A DNA stretch of 64,000 nt from Aurantiacibacter rhizosphaerae (GTDB taxonomy: Bacteria > Pseudomonadota > Alphaproteobacteria > Sphingomonadales > Sphingomonadaceae), in NCBI RefSeq assembly GCF_009807005.1, contig NZ_WUBR01000002.1, positions 868,001-932,000 of the forward strand. The letters run 5' to 3'. The position numbers were made by a program, and so were the translations under genes. Positions 17,261 to 25,367 of the stretch are shown in pieces (position 1 is the stretch's first letter; each line of letters begins with the position of its first letter). A model generated the notes under the pieces. That model was not told the DNA's origin. It was given only the letters and a program-made list of their open reading frames with translations, and made no database searches.

Positions 17261-19111
17261 ATGTCGGACAAAGCCAAGAGCTTTCCCCTGCCCAGCTCAC
17301 TGAAAGTGACGCCGGGCACCGAAGAGGCGCAGGCCGCCTTCCCCTATTACTGCCAGTTCCAGCCGGGCGACGACGAGCGGTTCTGGTTCTACAACTCCAT
17401 GCATTTTCCAGAGCCGATGCATCATTTCGATATGATCACGGCGGAGGCTGCCTATTGCGCGCTGGGCGCGTTCAACACCCGCGTGCACGTGCTGCCCACC
17501 ACCAAGGGCATCGATCACCGCATCATCAACGGCCGCGTTTTCATCGGCGGCGTTCCCGTCACCGATCCTGAAGAGGTGCAGGCCCGCGCGGAGGAATTCC
17601 AGAAACGCGGCTTCCATTATTACGAGCATTGGGAAGACCTGTACGACCAGTGGAAGGACAAGATGAAGGCGCTGATCGCGGAGGCGAAGGAACTGCCAAA
17701 GCCGCACCTTCCCGATCTGGAGCCGATGGAAACCACGCTGACCGGCAAGGGCATCGCCGCCAACCAGGAACTGATCGACACCTACCGCCGCCAGCTGAAC
17801 GGCTATTACACGATGTGGCACCACCACTTCGAATTCCTGCTGCTGGGCTATGGCGCCTACATGACCTTCTTCGATTTCTGCAAAAAGGCCTTCCCCGAAA
17901 TCTCCGACCAGGCGATCAGCCGCATGGTTGCGGGCATGGAAGCGGAAATCTTCAAGCCTGACGAGGAAGTAAAACGCCTCGCCCGCCGCGCGGTGGAACT
18001 GGGCGTGGACCAGCATTTCACGCCAGACATGGATATCGACACCGTGCTGGCCGATCTCGACAAGGTGGGCGGCCCCGGCAAGGAATGGCTGACCGAGCTC
18101 GAGACCAGCCGCAACCCGTGGTTCAACGTGAATGTGGGCGACGGGTTCTACCACTATCACCGCAGCTGGAACGACGACCTGTCGATGCCCTTCGCCGCGC
18201 TTCCCGGCTATATCGAGAAGATCAAGGCCGGCACCAATATCGAACGCCCGATGGATCAGCTGATCAAGGAGCGGGACGAGATGGTGCGCGACTATCGCGA
18301 GCTTCTCGATACCGAGGAAGACAAGGCAACATATGACCAGCTGATCGAACTGGCGCACCGCGTGTTCCCCTATGTGGAGGGGCACAAGTTCTATTGCGAG
18401 CACTGGTACACCAACCTGTTCTTCAACAAGATCCGCGAATTCGGCACGCTGTTGGTGGAGCACGACTTTTTCGAGAAGGAGGAGGATGTCTTCCATCTCA
18501 CCCATTACGAATTGGAGAGCGCCATCATCGACCTGATGCTTTCCTGGTCCTCCGGGTCGCCCCCGATAGGACCGTCTCGCTGGCCCGCTATCGTAAAACA
18601 ACGGCAAGAAGCCATCGATAGCTGGGCCGGCGAGACCGTACCGCCGGCATTGGGACAGGTGCCCGAGGCCATAGACGATCCCGCCATCGTCATGCTGTGG
18701 GGCATCACTCGCGACAGCCTGGATACGTGGCTTTCCGATGGTGAGGGCGATCCCAACGAGCTGAAGGGCTTTGCCGCCTGTAATGGCGTGGTGGAAGGCA
18801 CCGCGCGTGTCATCAAGTCGGTGAAGGAGATCTACAAGATCCAGCAGGGCGATATCCTGGTGTGCCAGGTGACGAACCCCACCTGGTCCCCCCTGTTCCA
18901 GAAAATCAGCGCGGCGGTTTCCGATATCGGCGGCAGCATGAGCCACATGGCCATCGTGGCCCGCGAATACGGCCTGCCCGCCGTGGTGGGCACCGGCAAT
19001 GCCAGCCAGAAGATAAAGGACGGCGCGCGCATCCGCGTGGATGGCGGCAAAGGAACGGTCACGATCCTGGAACAGCCTGCCGAAGCGCAGCCGGAACTGG
19101 AGGACGCCTGA
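17261..19111 (+). CDS. PEP-synthase-like aryl kinase, large subunit with phospho-histidine domain
   Basis: The 616-residue protein ends in a PEP-utilising mobile (phosphohistidine swivelling) domain with the motif GGSMSHMAIVAREYGLPAVV, giving predicted phospho-acceptor His562. The N-terminal 450 residues resemble the substrate part of phenylphosphate synthase alpha-type proteins and lack the PEP-binding TIM barrel of true PEP synthase, so pyruvate is not the acceptor. With the next gene (ATP-grasp part) it forms a split dikinase that would phosphorylate a phenolic hydroxyl. Downstream biotin carrier, carboxyltransferase and phosphatase genes match acetovanillone/4-hydroxyacetophenone catabolism (AcvAB, HpeHI). 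ATG at 17261 has GAGAGGA upstream; longer in-frame extension is unlikely. Confidence 0.8.
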   Translation: MSDKAKSFPLPSSLKVTPGTEEAQAAFPYYCQFQPGDDERFWFYNSMHFPEPMHHFDMITAEAAYCALGAFNTRVHVLPTTKGIDHRIINGRVFIGGVPVTDPEEVQARAEEFQKRGFHYYEHWEDLYDQWKDKMKALIAEAKELPKPHLPDLEPMETTLTGKGIAANQELIDTYRRQLNGYYTMWHHHFEFLLLGYGAYMTFFDFCKKAFPEISDQAISRMVAGMEAEIFKPDEEVKRLARRAVELGVDQHFTPDMDIDTVLADLDKVGGPGKEWLTELETSRNPWFNVNVGDGFYHYHRSWNDDLSMPFAALPGYIEKIKAGTNIERPMDQLIKERDEMVRDYRELLDTEEDKATYDQLIELAHRVFPYVEGHKFYCEHWYTNLFFNKIREFGTLLVEHDFFEKEEDVFHLTHYELESAIIDLMLSWSSGSPPIGPSRWPAIVKQRQEAIDSWAGETVPPALGQVPEAIDDPAIVMLWGITRDSLDTWLSDGEGDPNELKGFAACNGVVEGTARVIKSVKEIYKIQQGDILVCQVTNPTWSPLFQKISAAVSDIGGSMSHMAIVAREYGLPAVVGTGNASQKIKDGARIRVDGGKGTVTILEQPAEAQPELEDA

Positions 19112-19114
19112 GCC

Positions 19115-20161
19115 ATGGAAGCCGTTGCGTGGTTTGCCGATGTCGGCATCAAGGATCGCCCCACCGTGGGCGGCAAGGGTGGCTCTCTGGGTGAATTGAC
19201 GCAGGCCGGGATCGATGTGCCCGCAGGCTTCGTCGTCACCGTGGCCGCGTTCGAGCAGTTTCTGGAGAAGCTGGAGGAGAAGGAACCGATCCGCCCGCTG
19301 GTCGAGGCGCTCGACCCCGACGATCTGGGCGCAGCGACGAAATTATCGGAGCAATTGCGCGCCCGTATGATGGGCGATGAAATGCCGGCCGAGGTGAAGG
19401 ACGCGCTGAAATCCGCCCATGCGCAGCTTTGCGAGGATGGCCAGCCGGTCGCCGTGCGATCCTCCGCCACCACGGAAGATGCGGAGGACGCCAGCTTTGC
19501 CGGATTGCAGGACACCTTCCTGTGGGTGCTGGATGCAGACGCCATGATCGCACGCACCCGCGAATGCTGGGCCTCGCTCTATTCGGTGGAGTCCATGACC
19601 TACCGCCGCAAGCAAGGCATTCCGGAAAGCCGCGTGGCGATGGCCGTGGTGGTGCAGCGCATGGTCAACTCCCGCTGCGCAGGCGTGATGTTTACCCGCA
19701 GCCCCACCACCGGCGACAAGTCCGTGATCACCATCGAGGGTGCATGGGGCCTGGGCTCCAGCGTGGTGTCCGGCGAGGTTACGCCCGACAAATGGGTGCT
19801 GGGCAAGATCACCGGAGAGATCAGCCAGCGCGACATTTCCGACAAGCACGCACGGCAGGTGCCCGCGCCGGAGGGCGGCGGGATCGTGGAGGTGGAGAAC
19901 GAGGACGACAAGCGCTCCGCCCCATGCCTCACCGATGATGAACTGCTGGCTTTGCGCGAAGTGGGCCGCAAGATCGAACGCCATTATGGCAAGGCGCAGG
20001 ATATCGAATGGGCGCTGGATCAGGATGGCAAGGTGCTGCTGCTCCAGTCCCGCCCGGAAACCGTGTGGGCTATGAAGGACGCGGAAAGCGCGCCCGTGAA
20101 GAAGCCGGAGGGCAAGGCATACAACCACGTGATGGCGATTTTCGGAGGCAAGAAATCGTGA
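19115..20161 (+). CDS. PEP-synthase-like aryl kinase, ATP-grasp (PPDK N-terminal) subunit
   Basis: The 348-residue protein is the pyruvate phosphate dikinase N-terminal ATP-binding domain on its own. Seen: GGKGGSLGELTQAGIDVPAG, the ATP-binding motif AVRSSATTEDAEDASFAGLQ, QRMVNSRCAGVMFTRSPTTGD, and a C-terminal LLQSRPETVW. It would use ATP to charge the histidine of the neighbouring large subunit. It starts 3 bases after the large-subunit stop, and its stop overlaps the GTG of the biotin carrier gene by 3-4 bases. The split matches phenylphosphate synthase and the hydroxyacetophenone kinases. Confidence 0.85.
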   Translation: MEAVAWFADVGIKDRPTVGGKGGSLGELTQAGIDVPAGFVVTVAAFEQFLEKLEEKEPIRPLVEALDPDDLGAATKLSEQLRARMMGDEMPAEVKDALKSAHAQLCEDGQPVAVRSSATTEDAEDASFAGLQDTFLWVLDADAMIARTRECWASLYSVESMTYRRKQGIPESRVAMAVVVQRMVNSRCAGVMFTRSPTTGDKSVITIEGAWGLGSSVVSGEVTPDKWVLGKITGEISQRDISDKHARQVPAPEGGGIVEVENEDDKRSAPCLTDDELLALREVGRKIERHYGKAQDIEWALDQDGKVLLLQSRPETVWAMKDAESAPVKKPEGKAYNHVMAIFGGKKS

Positions 20162-20658
20162 GCCTTTCGGGCAAGGACGTCGCTGAAATCGCGCGGCTGC
20201 TGGGCGAATCCGAATTTTCCTCGCTCGACCTGAAGATGGGCGGCTTCACGCTGCGCATCCGCCGTGATGGCAGCAGCGGTGGCCGCTGGGTGGCTGATGA
20301 AGTCGAGGTTGACGAGCCAGACCAGCAGGACGAGCCGCAAGGCTCCGCCGGTGTCGAACCGTCCCCCTCCCCGCCGCCATCGGGCAGCGCGCAGCCGGCC
20401 ACTGTGGCAGATGCAGGGGAAGTGGACGTGATCGCCCCGCTGCTGGGCAATTACTACGCCGCCCCGCGCCCCGGCGAAGCCCCCTTCGTACAGGTGGGCG
20501 ACCGCGTGGAGCCCGATACGATCGTCGCCATCATCGAGGTGATGAAGCTGATGAACTCGGTGCGCGCCGGGGTATCGGGCACCGTCACCGCCGTCCTGGC
20601 GGAAAACGGCAGCGCCATTGAAAAGGGCCAGCCGATCATCAGGGTGAAGGAAGGCTGA
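20158..20658 (+). CDS. Biotin carboxyl carrier protein (AccB-like)
   Basis: The 166-residue protein has an AccB-like N-terminus (DVAEIARLLGESEFSSLDLK), a Pro/Glu-rich linker (about 45-85), and a C-terminal biotinyl domain with the biotinylation site EVMKLMN, Lys130. It starts with GTG overlapping the kinase stop (GTGA) and ends in TGATG overlapping the carboxyltransferase start. It is therefore a dedicated carrier for that carboxyltransferase rather than the housekeeping acetyl-CoA carboxylase carrier, whose partner accC would be expected adjacent. Confidence 0.88.
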   Translation: MSLSGKDVAEIARLLGESEFSSLDLKMGGFTLRIRRDGSSGGRWVADEVEVDEPDQQDEPQGSAGVEPSPSPPPSGSAQPATVADAGEVDVIAPLLGNYYAAPRPGEAPFVQVGDRVEPDTIVAIIEVMKLMNSVRAGVSGTVTAVLAENGSAIEKGQPIIRVKEG

Positions 20659-22118
20659 TGGCCAATATCCAGATCGTCGAAACGTCCCTTCGCGATGGCA
20701 ACCAGTGCCTGTGGGGCGCAACCGGCATCGATACCGCAAAGACACTGGGCATTGCCCCTGCGATGGAGCGGGCGGGCTTCTCCGCGATCGATTTCACCAC
20801 CTCCACCCACATGGGCGTGGCCGTGCGTTACAAGCAGGAAGACCCGTGGGAACGCATCCGCGCGATGGCGGACATCTGCAAGACCACGCCGCTGCAATTC
20901 CTCTCCACCGGTTTCCGCTTCATCGCGTGGGAAACCGCGACGCCTGATTTCATGGAACTGGCCTTTGCCACGCTGGCGCGCAACGGCATTCGCCGCTTTG
21001 CACTGGCCGATCCCATGAACGATGCCACGTCCAACGTGGAAGTCGCGAAGATGGTGAAGCGTGCTGGCGGGGAGCAGGTGGTGGGCGCCCTCGTCTTCTC
21101 CATCAGCCCCATCCACGACGATGTGCATTATGCCGAGGCCGCGCGGACGATGGCCGCCAGCAAGGATATAGACGCGCTCTATATCAAGGATCCGGGCGGG
21201 CTGCTGACATCCAATCGCGCCGCAACGTTGGTGCCCGCCATCATGGCCGAGATTGGGGACATGCCGCTGGAACTCCATTCGCACTCCACCATCGGCCTTG
21301 CCGAACAGGCCTATTGCGAAGCCGCCGACATGGGCATCACCGCGCTGCAATGCGCCAGCGGCGGGCTTGCCAGTGGCACCTCCCATCCTTCTGTCATAGG
21401 CACGGTCGCCAACCTTCGCGCGCAGGGCCACACCGTCGATATTGATGACGAGGCGGTGGATGAAATCGCCGACTGGTTCACCGCCATCGCCGATGCGGAA
21501 GACCTGCCCAAGGGACAGGCGATGCATTTCGATGCCGCCTATTTCCAGCACAATTTGCCCGGCGGCATGGTGGGCACCATGCGCCGCCACCTGGCCGACC
21601 AGGGCGTGCCCGAAATGGAAGGCGCGGTGATAGAGGAGATGGGCCGCGTGCGCCGCGAACTTGGCTGGCCCATCGTGATGACGCCCTTTGCCCAGATGCT
21701 GCAGACGCAGGCCGTGATGAACGTGACGGCGGACGAGCGATGGAGCGTGATCCCCGACGAGATCATCCGCTTTGCCATCGGCAAGTTCGGGCGGCCCAAT
21801 GCGCCGGTGGACCAGAACGTGATGGACCGCATCATGGCCAATCCGCGCACCAAGGAACTGGAAGCGGAAAAGGGCATGGCCGACGTTGCCGACCTTCGCA
21901 AGAAACTGGGCATGCACCTGTCGGACGAGGAATTCCTGCTGCGCGCCACCATGCCGCAGAACCTTGTCGACGCGATGGAAGAAACCGGCCCCGCCCAGCG
22001 CGAATACGATCCGAAAAAGGTGCCGCTGATGAACCTGTTGCGCGAGGTGTTGCAACGCGGTGATATCGACGAATTCAGCATTGAGAAGGACGATTTCTCC
22101 GTCCAGCTTGAGCGTTGA
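20658..22118 (+). CDS. Pyruvate/oxaloacetate carboxylase-type carboxyltransferase subunit
   Basis: The 486-residue protein is a carboxyltransferase of the HMGL-like/PYC-OADA group. The metal site is intact: Asp13 in SLRDGNQ, a carbamylatable Lys177 in YIKDPGG, and His207/His209 in LELHSHST. It would pass carboxyl from biotin to the methyl group of an acceptor. In the Acv/Hpe logic the acceptor is a 4-phosphorylated aryl methyl ketone, giving a phospho-aroylacetate. The substrate-facing residues differ from pyruvate carboxylase (LRDGNQCLWG instead of LRDAHQS). A biotin carboxylase subunit is absent from the cluster and from the whole window. Confidence 0.82.
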   Translation: MANIQIVETSLRDGNQCLWGATGIDTAKTLGIAPAMERAGFSAIDFTTSTHMGVAVRYKQEDPWERIRAMADICKTTPLQFLSTGFRFIAWETATPDFMELAFATLARNGIRRFALADPMNDATSNVEVAKMVKRAGGEQVVGALVFSISPIHDDVHYAEAARTMAASKDIDALYIKDPGGLLTSNRAATLVPAIMAEIGDMPLELHSHSTIGLAEQAYCEAADMGITALQCASGGLASGTSHPSVIGTVANLRAQGHTVDIDDEAVDEIADWFTAIADAEDLPKGQAMHFDAAYFQHNLPGGMVGTMRRHLADQGVPEMEGAVIEEMGRVRRELGWPIVMTPFAQMLQTQAVMNVTADERWSVIPDEIIRFAIGKFGRPNAPVDQNVMDRIMANPRTKELEAEKGMADVADLRKKLGMHLSDEEFLLRATMPQNLVDAMEETGPAQREYDPKKVPLMNLLREVLQRGDIDEFSIEKDDFSVQLER

Positions 22119-22240
22119 AAGCAGCCCGCTTTCCTACCTCCACGGCAATGCGCAGCTTATGGCCATGAAACCGCCAAATCTCTTTGAAATATCACACATT
22201 TCTGTCTTCGCGGGAGTGACCGTGATTCCTTCCCCTGGAC

Positions 22241-22258
22241 TGTGTTCCATGTGTTCCA
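22241..22258 (+). repeat. Tandem TGTGTTCCA direct repeat before HAD phosphatase
   Basis: Two adjacent exact copies of TGTGTTCCA occupy 22241-22258, 17 bases before the phosphatase start and within the 157-base gap after the carboxyltransferase. They may form a direct-repeat activator site, for example for an AraC protein, or be chance. Confidence 0.3.
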
Positions 22259-22275
22259 CATTAGGTGATCTATAG

Positions 22276-23094
22276 ATGCGCACGCCAAAGGGCTTCATGT
22301 TCGATCTGGACGGGACACTGATCCTCTCCAACCGCAAGCTGGGCAGCTATGACGCCATTCCCGGCGCGGCGGAGGCTCTGGCCGATCTGGACGCGCGCGG
22401 CATTCCGTGGATCGCACTGACCAACGGCAGCGCCTATGCCTCCCGCGTGCAGGCCCCGCGCCTACGCGATGTGGGCATCCCCGTGCCGGACGATAAGCTG
22501 TTCACCCCCAATTCGGTTGCGGCCAAGGTGATTGCCGACGCTGGATATGGACGCGTGCTGGTGCTGGGCACGCAGGGCGTCACCGATGCTCTGGAGGAGC
22601 TGGGCATCAACTGCGTCTCTCCAGATAGCGACCACGAGGGCTGTGACGCGGTGTACATCGCCTGGCATCCCGACTGCTCCATGCCCGATATCCACGCCGC
22701 CTGTGAGGCCGTGCTGGATGGCGCCGCCTTCCTCACCGCGTCGGATGTCCCCTTCTTCGCCACCAAGGAAGGCCGCAGCTTCGGATATAGCTGCGCCATC
22801 AACGGCGCGGTGGCGCGGGTAACCGGGGTGGAACCGCAGCCGACTGGCAAGCCTTCTGCCCATGCGCTGGCCTTCGTTGCCGATCGGCTTGGCATGGCGA
22901 AAGAGGATGTGGGCGTGGTGGGCGATGATGCCACCGCGGAAATCCAGATGGCGCGCGAAGGCGGGGCCATCGGCATCGCAGTAACATCAGGCTCCACCAG
23001 CGCGGATGAATGGGCGCAGCAGCCCGATAACAAGACGCCCGACCTGGTGATCGAGAATATCGGCGAATTGGCGAGGCGCACCGGATTGGGCTAA
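22276..23094 (+). CDS. NagD-type HAD phosphatase
   Basis: The 272-residue haloacid-dehalogenase phosphatase of the NagD/PGP type has catalytic motif I FDLDGTL (nucleophile Asp10, acid Asp12), motif II with Thr-Asn (IALTNGS), a type II cap (about 85-185), and motif IV GVVGDDATAEI. Placed after the kinase/carboxylase genes it is the natural candidate for removing the phosphate from the carboxylated phospho-ketone, the step done by HpeD in the Hpe system. It is separated by 157 bases, so it may have its own promoter. A general phosphoglycolate/nucleotide phosphatase role cannot be excluded. Confidence 0.75.
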   Translation: MRTPKGFMFDLDGTLILSNRKLGSYDAIPGAAEALADLDARGIPWIALTNGSAYASRVQAPRLRDVGIPVPDDKLFTPNSVAAKVIADAGYGRVLVLGTQGVTDALEELGINCVSPDSDHEGCDAVYIAWHPDCSMPDIHAACEAVLDGAAFLTASDVPFFATKEGRSFGYSCAINGAVARVTGVEPQPTGKPSAHALAFVADRLGMAKEDVGVVGDDATAEIQMAREGGAIGIAVTSGSTSADEWAQQPDNKTPDLVIENIGELARRTGLG

Positions 23095-23119
23095 TGCCGC
23101 GCGTCAAAGGAGATTCGAC

Positions 23120-23563
23120 ATGCAGCTAGGCCGTTTCAACCACATCGGCGTTGCCGTGCCCGACATCGAGGAAGCCATTGCATTCTATCGCGATGTGCTG
23201 GGCGCAAAGCAGATTACAGAGCCTTTCGACCTGCCAGAGCAGGGCGTGAAAGTGTGCTTCGTCAACACGCCGGGCCATGACGGAACCGAGGGGACGCAGG
23301 TAGAATTGCTGGCCCCGCTGGACGAGACATCGCCGGTGGCCAATTTCATCGCCAAGAACCCGCTGGGCGGCCAGCACCACGTGTGTTTCGAAGTGCCGGA
23401 TATCGAAGCCGCGCGTGCCGAGTTCGAGGCTGCTGGCAAGCGCATCCTCGGCCCCACGCGCATTGGCGCGCATGGCACGCCGATCTTCTTCCTCCACCCC
23501 AAGGATATGCTGGGCCAGCTGACGGAAATCATGGAAAGCCCTAAGGAAGGCGCCCTGCATTGA
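23120..23563 (+). CDS. Methylmalonyl-CoA epimerase-like VOC protein
   Basis: The 147-residue vicinal oxygen chelate protein matches methylmalonyl/ethylmalonyl-CoA epimerase in length and pattern: RFNHIGVAVPDIEEAIAFYR, a Glu in GTQVELLAP, GGQHHVCFEVPDIEAA, and HPKDMLGQLTEIME. The metal set His/Gln-type, His and Glu is visible. The start at 23120 has AAAGGAG eight bases upstream. It converts (2S)- to (2R)-methylmalonyl-CoA in propionate assimilation, but no mutase lies beside it. Its stop overlaps the TTG start of the DUF3445 gene, so they are translated together. Confidence 0.85.
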   Translation: MQLGRFNHIGVAVPDIEEAIAFYRDVLGAKQITEPFDLPEQGVKVCFVNTPGHDGTEGTQVELLAPLDETSPVANFIAKNPLGGQHHVCFEVPDIEAARAEFEAAGKRILGPTRIGAHGTPIFFLHPKDMLGQLTEIMESPKEGALH

Positions 23564-24369
23564 TCGCAAGGCTCGGCTTCTCGGTCGAGGAATTGCTGCC
23601 AAGGGCGCGCGGCGGCGGCGCGCTGAAAATGGGCCTTGTGGCGCTGGGGGAGGATGAGTGGCTCCAGCCAGCGCCCGATCTCGCCGCGCGGCGTGCCGCC
23701 TTCGATGCCCATCCCGGCAGCGTGCAGATCACCCCGCGCGCCGTGGCTGCGGGCGATGAACTGGCCGCCATGCTGGGAACGCGCGGCGGGCTGGAAGGCG
23801 CGGCGCGCCATGCGCATGAGGACATGTGTCTGCTCGCGCCCGATAGCGACGATGGCCCCTACCGCCTGATCGGAGCGGTGGTGGCGTGGCCCACGGACTG
23901 GCACCCGGCAGACAAGCTGGGCCTGCCGCTGGTGGCCATGCACGCGCCGATCCACGGGTATGAGGAACAGCTAGCCACCGGCGTCGATCACTTCATGGCC
24001 CGTCTGAAACCGGGCCGCATATTCGGCCGCTGCAACTGGTTCGTCGCCCCGGTGCCGGACATGCGCTGGATCGACACCGCACCGCCCAGCGAGACTTTCG
24101 CCCATGTCACGCCCCGGAACGCGGGTGAAACCCTGTTCGTGCGGTGCGAACGCCAGACCTTGCGCCGCCTGCCCGAAAGCGGCGCTATCCTGTTCACCAT
24201 CGGCGTTTACGTGGCATCGCTGGGATCTCTTTCCATCGACAATGCTGCAAGAATGGCGCAATCTTTGGCCACCATACCGCCTGAGGAGGCAGAACGGCGC
24301 GGTGCGCGCTGGTTTGCGCCGCAGTTGGCCGCCCATGTCGCCGCCCGGATGGATGGCGCAAAAGGATAG
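23560..24369 (+). CDS. DUF3445 / haem-dependent oxidative N-demethylase-like protein
   Basis: The 269-residue protein resembles the DUF3445 family, whose characterised member is the haem-dependent dimethylamine N-demethylase alpha chain (PAS-like fold). Motifs visible are LLAPDSDDGPYRLIGAVVAW, WPTDWHPADKLGLPL, VHD-type IHGYEEQL, and RCERQTLRRLPESGAILFTI. The gene begins with TTG at 23560 inside the upstream stop (TTGA), so coupling is certain if it is translated. The context of aromatic and methoxy-aromatic genes makes an oxidative demethylation role on another substrate worth considering. The partner redox subunits of the N-demethylase are not nearby. Confidence 0.7.
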   Translation: MIARLGFSVEELLPRARGGGALKMGLVALGEDEWLQPAPDLAARRAAFDAHPGSVQITPRAVAAGDELAAMLGTRGGLEGAARHAHEDMCLLAPDSDDGPYRLIGAVVAWPTDWHPADKLGLPLVAMHAPIHGYEEQLATGVDHFMARLKPGRIFGRCNWFVAPVPDMRWIDTAPPSETFAHVTPRNAGETLFVRCERQTLRRLPESGAILFTIGVYVASLGSLSIDNAARMAQSLATIPPEEAERRGARWFAPQLAAHVAARMDGAKG

Positions 24370-24372
24370 ATC

Positions 24373-24759
24373 ATGAGCATTGCCTACTCCCTGCTGTTCC
24401 TGCTGGCCCATCACAGCACCGATTGTTCGGAGCCGCTGACGCAGCAGGCGATGAACCATTGCGCAGGCGTCGAGTTTGAGGAGGCGGACAAGGCGCTGAA
24501 CGAACAATGGCGCAAAACCGCTGCGGAGATGCGGCGGCTGGATGCAGCGACGGATTACGATGATGGTCGCCCCGGCTATTTCGAAAACCTGCTGGCCGCC
24601 CAGCGCGCATGGCTGACATTTCGGGACCGGCACTGCGCCAGTGAAGGGTACTTCGCCCGCGGCGGATCGCTGGAGCCGCTGCTGGTCGCCACGTGCAAGA
24701 CCGAGCTGACGCGAGATCGCACGGAGCAATTGAAAGAATTAGCGGACCGTCCGAACTAA
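24373..24759 (+). CDS. LprI/DUF1311-type lysozyme-inhibitor-like secreted protein
   Basis: The 128-residue protein starts with a short signal-like hydrophobic stretch (MSIAYSLLFLLAHHS) and then the DUF1311 pattern: CSEPLTQQAMNHCAGVEFEEADKALNEQW, ..AAQRAWLTFRDRHC.., and LLVATCKTEL. Four conserved cysteines suggest two disulfides in the periplasm. Family members include the lysozyme inhibitor LprI. The gene starts 3 bases after DUF3445 and overlaps the convergent mocA-like gene by 4 bases at its end. Confidence 0.7.
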   Translation: MSIAYSLLFLLAHHSTDCSEPLTQQAMNHCAGVEFEEADKALNEQWRKTAAEMRRLDAATDYDDGRPGYFENLLAAQRAWLTFRDRHCASEGYFARGGSLEPLLVATCKTELTRDRTEQLKELADRPN

Positions 24760-25367
24760 CGGCGGGAGAGCAAGCGCTCCACCGCTTCCAGGGCCTGAGG
24801 ATCATCCACATCGCGCAAGCTATCGGTCGGCGCATCGAATACCGTGATGCCGGTGACGTCTGACAGCAGCTTGCCAGCGCCGCTGTCACCGTGCAGCGCC
24901 GTAAAGCGGGCAACATCATCGGCCGCAATATGCGTGGGAACGCCAAGGCGGCCGTCGGGATACAGCGTGGCAGCGCCGGATTGGCACGCGGCGAGCCTGC
25001 GCAAGTGATAGGTCTCAACCAATGGCATATCCGCCAGCAGCAAGAGCACGCCGCGCGATTGCCTCGCAGCCTCGGCGCAGGCCAGCGCGACGGAGGTACC
25101 CTGCCCCTCCTCCGGTGACGGGTTGGTGAGAAGGTGCCAGCCCGTTGCCGCCTCAGCGAAAGCCGGTGGCTGCGGCCCCACCACAATCACGCCGGGCGCA
25201 AAGCCCGCCCGTAATACCGCACCAAGAGCCCATTGCCCCAATCGCTTTCCCGCGCAGGCGGCATCCAGTTTACCGCCACCAAAACGCTTGGCCGAACCGG
25301 CGGCCAGCACCGCCACCAGCGGCGATGGTTCAGCGGGTTGCATCGTGGTGCGGGTGGCGAAGTTCAT
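24756..25367 (-). CDS. MobA-like nucleotidyltransferase (MocA/molybdenum cofactor cytidylyltransferase type)
   Basis: The 203-residue protein has the NTP-transferase signature LVAVLAAGSAKRFGGGKLDA with the GGGK pyrophosphorylase-like loop, LLLADMPLVE and DVDDPQAL near the end. The MocA branch cytidylates the molybdenum cofactor for xanthine-dehydrogenase-type enzymes. It overlaps xdhC, a typical pair. I chose the ATG at 25367 (AGG five bases upstream) over 25343; the longest possible frame starts at 25418. Confidence 0.75.
   Translation of the reverse strand: MNFATRTTMQPAEPSPLVAVLAAGSAKRFGGGKLDAACAGKRLGQWALGAVLRAGFAPGVIVVGPQPPAFAEAATGWHLLTNPSPEEGQGTSVALACAEAARQSRGVLLLLADMPLVETYHLRRLAACQSGAATLYPDGRLGVPTHIAADDVARFTALHGDSGAGKLLSDVTGITVFDAPTDSLRDVDDPQALEAVERLLSRR

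Noticed and set aside
17261-20161. Assignment of the kinase pair as a split phosphoenolpyruvate synthase
   Set aside because: The PEP/pyruvate-binding TIM barrel is absent and the partner genes are a carboxylase and phosphatase, so a phenolic acceptor is more likely.
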